From: Bradysia coprophila
Taxonomy: Eukaryota; Arthropoda; Insecta; Diptera; Sciaridae
Direction of reading: 5' to 3'
DNA length: 64,000 bases
Assembly (NCBI RefSeq): GCF_014529535.1
Contig: NC_050736.1
Span: forward strand, 4,898,001 to 4,962,000
The translations under genes were made by a program, and so were the position numbers. The notes under the pieces are model-generated. The model saw nothing but the letters and a program-made list of their open reading frames with translations. It made no database searches and was not told the origin of the DNA. This document shows positions 57,590-64,000 of this stretch, piece after piece (the first letter of the stretch is position 1; the number at the start of each line of letters is the position of its first letter).

Positions 57590-58290
57590 ATGCGGTTTTT
57601 CTTGATTTCTCACCAATGGCTACTGTTGTATGTACAAACTCGATTTTCTTGAAAAATTAAAAATTTTGTCTCGTCTAGTCAATACCTTTCATTTGACATA
57701 TCGCATACCATTTTTGAATCTAAAAACAACCGGAAATGTGCTTGAAAAACTACTGCCAAACAAGCAAAACACGCTTTTTGTTTGCATTCTCGCCAATAGT
57801 TACTGATCGACAAACCCGATTTTCATAAAAATTTATTATTCTGACAGACCGCACACGATTCTTGAGCAAAAATATTATGTTTGATATGCTTAATATGCTT
57901 GAAAAACCAGTGAAAAACAGGCAAAACAAGCAAAACACGCTGTTTTGCCTGCTTTCTCGCCAATCGACAAACTGATTTTCCTAAAAATTAGATATTTTGA
58001 TTTGCTTCGTCAATACTTTCACTTGATGTTTCGCACACCGTTTTTAAGTCAAAACATCTCTGAATGATTGAAAAAATAGTGAAAAACAGGCAAAAAAAGC
58101 AAAACACTCTGTTTTGTCTGCTTTCTCGCCAATAGCAACTGATCAACAAAACTGATTTTCCTAAAATTTCGGATTTGTCTCGTCAATAACTTTCATTTGA
58201 TTTTTGAACAGAAACATCCAGAGATATGATTGAATAACTAGTGAAAAATAAGCAAAACAAAACAGAAACACTGTTTCGGGAACTTGACTT
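57590..58290. repeat. Tandem array of about 170 bp, four units
   Basis: TTTCTCGCCAATAG or a near match starts units at about 57607, 57786, 57952 and 58122 (spacing 179, 166 and 170 bp). Each unit also has GAAAAACAGGCAAAACAAGC, CTGATTTTCCTAAAA and GTCAATAACTTTCATTTGA variants. Unit identity is moderate. It behaves like a short satellite island. Confidence 0.75.
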
Positions 58291-58633
58291 CAAACTGCCT
58301 TCGCTGTTTTGAAACACTTCCCATTGAGTAGCTAAAACGTGTTTACGCTAGAAAGTTAGGTGGGCACGCAAAACAGAGGTAAACAACGTAAAATTCATAT
58401 TTCTTTAAAATATTGGGTCTCAAAACAGTCGACATATCTGCCTGTTTCCCGTCGAAAGCGACTGTTTCTGACACAAGGAAGAAGAAGTTATTATAAATAT
58501 GATTCCAACAGTTTAAATAAGCGGACCATTAGTTTTTATGTATCTATCTGTTGTGGACGATAGATTTTAGGAGATTTACTAAGTGACCAAATTACGAGAA
58601 AATTTTTGTAACTCTTTCCCGTACAGTAAGTGT
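58291..58633. other. Intergenic DNA without recognisable feature
   Basis: A 67-codon frame at 58360-58563 has no motif. Nothing else is seen. Confidence 0.35.
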
Positions 58634-58793
58634 TAGTGAAATTTCAGCATGAACTTGTTTCAGATATTTTTCAGCTGTACGTGTAGTAATTTAGTAAATT
58701 CAATCGTATAAACAGTTTTGATTGTATGTGTGGATCTGGATCAGCTGAAAAACAGACGAAGCAAATTCTTGATGAAATTTCACTGCCTCAGCA
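58634..58793. mobile_element. Foldback related to the 31 kb outer element
   Basis: AGTGAAATTTCAGCATGAAC through TTTTTCAGCTG on the left and CAGCTGAAAAACAGAC through GATGAAATTTCACT on the right form the arms. The CAGCTG-AAAAAC and TGAAATTTCA blocks match the outer arms at 31057-31461. Confidence 0.6.
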
Positions 58794-61700
58794 TGAAAAT
58801 TTACAAGTTCGTTCGGTTGTAAATATCATTATATCTGTACAAGTACAGCCCAGTAGGTGCTCAGTAGAAGGTTGAGTATCTCTCATGCAGATTACAAGTT
58901 TAAAGGACTTACCCAATTTCTATCTCATCAGGACCTACATTACTAGACTTCACGATTTTAAGTTTAAGTAACCGCTCAATCGGAAGAGTTATTGTACTAG
59001 ATATAATACAAAAGCCAAGTAAAATTTATTTAAAGAAATTCGTGTTACTTTTATTTATTTAAATTTATGTCCAGAAAATATACAATGTAATAAATTTATA
59101 TATTTACAATTTATGTTTAATTTTAATTTAATTACTTTTTTTAACGATTGAATATTAATTTATTTTTCATTTTTCATGTTTAACCATACTATTTGAATAA
59201 ATTGTTTACTAACGATGGTTTGTGGTATGAGTGGTCGAGTATGTCGATAAATTTAATTTCAAAGGTTTAAAAGAAATGTTTTAATCAAAACTGATTTTTT
59301 TTTATTTAAAAAAAAAAAATCTTAGTAAATTCAATTAACGTGTTTGCTAAATTTTTTTTAATTACTTGAAACAATCAAATAAAATTTCAACTGGATCATT
59401 AACAAAATTATCCTTTTTTTTAAATTTCATTTCAATCTTTTTAACCAATTTTTTAATAATAATTTAATATAAAAGGGTGTAAAGTAATTGACACTTTATG
59501 TTATCAAAAGAAATTAAATATAATTTTATGGTCATGTAAGGTTCTTAATTTATTTTGTATATTCTATTTTTTTATAAAAACATCAAAGGCAATGGATTTT
59601 TATCGACGCTTTTCTGTACTATTTTTTTTTTCTTTTAAATTATTCTGTTTTCTAATATTTGTTTTCGTCTACATGTTCATTAATTTGAAAAAGAAAAATT
59701 TCAGACTATCAAATTTAGTGTTATCAATTTTACAGCAAACCAAAAATTCAATATTAATTGATCAGCAAAATTGAACAATTTTCAATTCGATAAACTTAAG
59801 GTTTTGCTTTCATATTTTATGTGTCAATGGTTTATTAACTATACTTTCATATTCATAATTTTAAACATCTAGATTTGGAAAAAAAAATCATTTTCATTTC
59901 ACGATTTTTATTAAACATAAATGTGAGACATTTAAAATAAACGCCTCAGATATTCCTTAAATATACAATTTTTTTAGAATTTTATTCTGTTTTTTATCGC
60001 TCGTAATGATCGATTGATTCAAAAAAAAATAATTAGGTGCAACAAAACTCTATTTCTTTTCTCTTTTCTCTATTTTTTAGTTGAAACATAAAAATGCTTT
60101 TAAATTATTATTTTTTTTTAATCTTATGATTGAATCATGTAAAATTTGTGAATGAAGTGCCATAACCACACCGTCAATGTCACTCCAAGGAAAATAATAC
60201 TTTTCGTATGCATCATCTCTAAACATTCTGGCTCACGCAAATTGTGTTTTAGTTGCACTATCATTGACCTTGACTGAATGAACCGTGTTTTTATGTGCGA
60301 ATTGCTGGTGTTCTAACCTTTTGCAGACGGTTGTTCTCTCTGATATCTCGGTGTGGATAAAAAAATATCACAAAAAAGAGACAAGCTTCTGCCGATAGAA
60401 TATTGCATAGCAAAGCCATTTTATGCCAAAATTTAAATAAAAAGGAGCAACTTTGGAGTTTTAAAAGTTAATCAGTTTGAGGAACATTTGGCCAGAAGTA
60501 ACTGATTACAATGAATTAGAAATACTTCAACGTGATTCCGAAAGATTTAATGGAAAATTTTGTAAATCCAGCAAAATGCTGGTGGTTTTTTCCATGTACT
60601 TTACATATGTGAAATTGAAAACCGTCCATACAAGTCCGATACTTCTCGACGGAACTTCCTCAACTAACTGCTAGAATTCTTAATTGATTTTTTTTACATT
60701 TGAGACCTTAACCGAGACTCGGTCACCGAGAATCTGAAAATGAAGATACAAGTATATCAGCAAGTAGACAAAGGATTTTTCTAGTGTATGAAACCCTAAT
60801 ATTACGTGGTCATATTCGATCTGTTATCGACCATAACGACAAAAGGGAAGAATGCTAGCTCATACAGCAAATTGTAAGTTACCTATTGAAGTAAATGATT
60901 TTTCATTGATGTGTTGAAAATCTTTGGATCAAAAGAAATAAAAGATTCGAAAATGCTGGTCATATTTAATGAAATGAAAAGGGTAACTTTGCATTGAGAC
61001 AGTTCATCTGTATTTCTTGTCTAATAATAACGGTCAATGACTAAAATGTATTCGAATTTGATACAAATAGTGTGGTATACTGCTTTAGTGTTTGTAGACA
61101 TAGAAGTAAGAGTGTTTTTTTTAGGTACGAGTGAAACATTTAATTTGAAAAGGTGATTTTCTTATTATTCAAAATATGTTTATCATTTGAAAAATTGAAA
61201 CGAAATATGACACTGTATAGCTCTGTAATTAGTATAACAGGTAGATAGTAATTTTAGTCATATTTTGTTGCCATATTTAAATCCCTATTTATACCCATAT
61301 TTTTCGAACAGTTTGGCAAATTATTTTTGCATTTTCTATATTTTTTTTTTGGTTTTGTTTTGTTTTATCATTTTATAATAATTTTTAAAAAAATGAAAAT
61401 TGTTGCACGTAACAATTATTTTTTTATAATTTTTTCATTTATTTATTTATTTGTTTGCGCGTTTAATTATAAATTTTGTTTTGCAATTTTTTGTTTTTTC
61501 TTCTTTTTAAATTATTTTATTTCTTTCTTTTTTTAATAATCACAATCTTAGCTGAGCTGTATTTATACTTTTTTTTACTTTACAATGAAAGAACAATTAT
61601 CAAAACTATGAAATATTTTATTGCTGGACGTGGATACGTTTATTTCGAAATGGAAGTGATTCATAAATAATTGCGTGTTTCATAGATTTTGTTGTTCACT

Positions 61701-64000
61701 CAAGAAGCTCTTTCACGTCCTCATATTCAATGCATTACCGGAAGTTAAATTTCTAATAAAAAATTTAACTGAATCGATAACCACATTAACCGCATTTAAA
61801 GAGATTTAAAGAAGTGTATAGTTGATTGTTTGTCTGAGAGAACGGATATTGATGATACAATGTAAAAAAATCACAGCATTACTTATGAAAAACTCCTTCT
61901 GGTTGTTTAATAAAGACAAAAGTGATAGAGCGTATTCGATTCAGTTCAAAATGGTTTTTCTTTTTTTTTTTACTTAGGTTTGAAGACTGTTCTTAGAGCG
62001 TGAAAAATGAGATTAGAAATTAGTAATTTAATTACATTATTAATTATCTGGCTCTGTGCCATCGATGGACATCAATTTTTGGGGCCCATATGGTTTGGTC
62101 AATTTTTATTGCAAAAGCTTATTTACCAAAAAAATTTGTAACAAATTATGAATTACAGCAGTACAAACTGTTAGTGGAATAAAAGTAATCTTGAATTCAT
62201 TCCAGAGTTGTAAAATGTACAAAGTTTTTAACGAAATTATAGTTTAGTTATCATGTTACATCAGTACAAGAGTTTCTAATCACTATTAGTCATACGAAAT
62301 AGTTCGTTTTTACATGATTCCACAGTCCAGAGTCTGGACAAGAAATAAATTCATTTCAATATATATTAATAATTGAATGAAGAAAGGTACTTGTCGTATT
62401 AGCGAATTGTAAGAAAAATGTAAGTTTGGTTTTTACAAGTACAAACACTTCATTTTCTTCTACGATCAATAATACTAAATGAACCACATACTAGTTACAT
62501 AGTGTAGCTTTAAGAAAGAAGCAAAAGTATTTTCATTTTTCTTAAAATTAGCTAATCGGACTGCACATAGCTATTCATATATAAAGCTAGCTTCGGCACT
62601 GAAATTGAAATATACTGTAGTTTTCTAACCCATGCTAGAACTAGTGGTACTGTTACACTAAAAGACGATTCAATCACTCAATCATTCAAGGAAACTGCTA
62701 ACATTTCTGAAAAATATTTTATCAAGAAAAAAAAACCGCAGCTTGTACAAATGTAACAAGATCCGAAACCGTGTCGTCTAAATTGCTAAATTTGATGGTA
62801 TTTTTTGTAGAATAGAACTAATCATTTCGCTTAATAGAAGTGGACTTTTATGCTAAAATATGCTGGATTGTTTTGTATATGAAATTGTTTGATCCGTAAA
62901 TAGTTTGTTGTGTTTGATGACTACATAAAATCGTTATGTTGAAAGGCAATTTTTTTGTTTATAAAATGCTAATTTATTGGAAGTTTTTCGTTGTTTCGTA
63001 AACCCCGTATTTGACTAGTAAGAAGATTGTAAGAGCTTCAAGCCATTCAGGTAGCATTAAAAAAATTATTTGATTTCGTTGGACAAAGGCTACGAGTTTA
63101 TAGAAGAGTTTATAGAGTCGGTGAGTAATTTAACTCAGTTTATCAGTATCGTTACTAAATAGGTTAAACTTTTGGTAAAGTGGTGAATTTCTCATTTTCT
63201 ACAGAATAATATAGTCAGAGATGTGAGTTATCATGACGAGCTCTGATATATACGACCTCAATATTACGTTAAGACTAATGAAGTAAAAGGCTCGTTATCA
63301 ATGACCGTCTAGTTAAAACTCATTTCCAGCTGTATTGTGTGATTTCCTTCGGCTTGAGCTGTGAACGATACTATAGTAAAACTGAAAATCTTCAGGCCAG
63401 TGCGTGATCTACAATCGTGTCGAACACTAACAAGTTGTTAGTAACAACAAAGTAAAGATTTAAAGGCTATAATATCGCCATACCCTTGTAATTGTATTTT
63501 GTGAAATGTTAATGTAAGGTCGTAACTTCAACTCGAAACAAGTTAACAACCGTTGAGCACTAAAGAACAGAAATGAATTGAATAGGATATCTTGGCCCAT
63601 TAATGACAACTAACTTCCACTTGGCGTGAAATCGTTAATTCTTTTTATTAAATTAAAAATGTACCCATTAACAATGAGTCATTGTGCCATGCTCAATAAA
63701 AACGTATCCCATTTAATAATATAAGACAATGATCCCAATGAACCAAAATAAAAATTCGCAATTACCCGTATGTACATAAAATAAAAAAATATAAAAATTT
63801 CAACAGTTTGTTGGGTTACGCGTGAAATGTACAGCCATTTGTTTTCATTCTTCATAAATTTGCACTAAACGAAACTCAACATTTCGTTTCTAAACTGAAT
63901 ACGACAATAATTTGTTGCTTCTTATCGCCCATAAATAAATAAAAATGCCATTACGTCTCAAAAATGTTTAAACCGCACATCCATCTATTCTCATCCCTTT
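58794..64000. other. Very AT-rich gene-free region
   Basis: From about 59.0 to 61.6 kb the DNA is dominated by long T and A runs; hydrophobic short frames here (for example 61327-61536) are composition artefacts. A dispersed-element remnant lies at 60815-60965 (ATCTGTTATCGACCATAACG, AAAAGAAATAAAAGATTCG) and another near 63225-63305 (ATGACGAGCTCTGATAT, AATGAAGTAAAAGGCTCG). A frame at 60477-60674 has a slightly protein-like start behind a possible acceptor but no support. No gene is called. Confidence 0.45.

Noticed and set aside
57590-58290. CRISPR-like regular spacing
   Set aside because: Units are about 170 bp and diverge along their whole length; this is a eukaryotic tandem repeat, not repeats with unique spacers.
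60477-60674. 65-codon frame with a possible acceptor in front
   Set aside because: The start looks slightly protein-like, but there is no donor, partner exon or family resemblance.
61327-61536. Phe-rich membrane-like peptide
   Set aside because: It is produced by long T runs in the most AT-rich part of the window.

Overview
The window looks like nuclear DNA of an insect, most likely a dipteran. It is AT-rich, many introns are only about 50-70 bp, and the protein set is typical of insects: a chitinolytic hexosaminidase, a Meru-type RASSF9/10 protein, an antigen-5/CAP protein, a Tret1-like sugar transporter and a divergent ionotropic receptor. Genes are split on both strands with no operon logic. 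Large gene-poor stretches are filled with short inverted-repeat elements. The exact species cannot be read from the sequence; a nematoceran fly is my guess.

Layout. At 0.4-3.2 kb (+) lies a six-coding-exon GH20 beta-N-acetylglucosaminidase. It is convergent with TFIIE-beta at 3.4-4.5 kb (-). At 6.9-12.4 kb (-) is a six-coding-exon Ras-association/coiled-coil protein of the RASSF9/10 (Meru) type, with roughly 8.5 kb of gene-free DNA upstream of it. At 21.0-22.0 kb (+) is a secreted CAP/antigen-5 protein in three exons. At 27.1-28.25 kb (-) is a small secreted leucine-rich-repeat protein whose first coding exon is only 11 nt. At 32.7-35.3 kb (-) is a Tret1-like MFS sugar transporter in four coding exons. 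At 40.8-42.8 kb (-) is an intronless divergent ionotropic receptor. At 47.6-51.7 kb (+) is a 1278-residue nuclear-type protein with RS repeats, a Gln-rich block and four zinc-finger-like modules. I find no gene I can support from 51.8 to 64 kb, which becomes extremely AT-rich after about 59 kb.

The gene models were rebuilt by hand from reading frames and splice signals. Every junction listed is GT-AG and phase-consistent, but none has been checked against transcripts.

Repeats are the other main content. There is a dispersed family of short elements with TIR CCTGTCACATACGG flanked by TTAA, which is piggyBac-like. Two larger TTAA-flanked foldback elements lie at 14.8 and 34.2 kb. Tc1/mariner-like MITEs start CACTGACAAAAAAG. 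Several near-perfect foldbacks have short GC-rich centres (29.0, 45.4-46.9 and 54.4-54.8 kb). A composite element at 25.25-25.84 kb carries an internal minisatellite of GGATACCGGTATCC palindromes. A four-unit tandem array of about 170 bp lies at 57.6-58.3 kb. The genes here do not form a pathway; they are unrelated neighbours.
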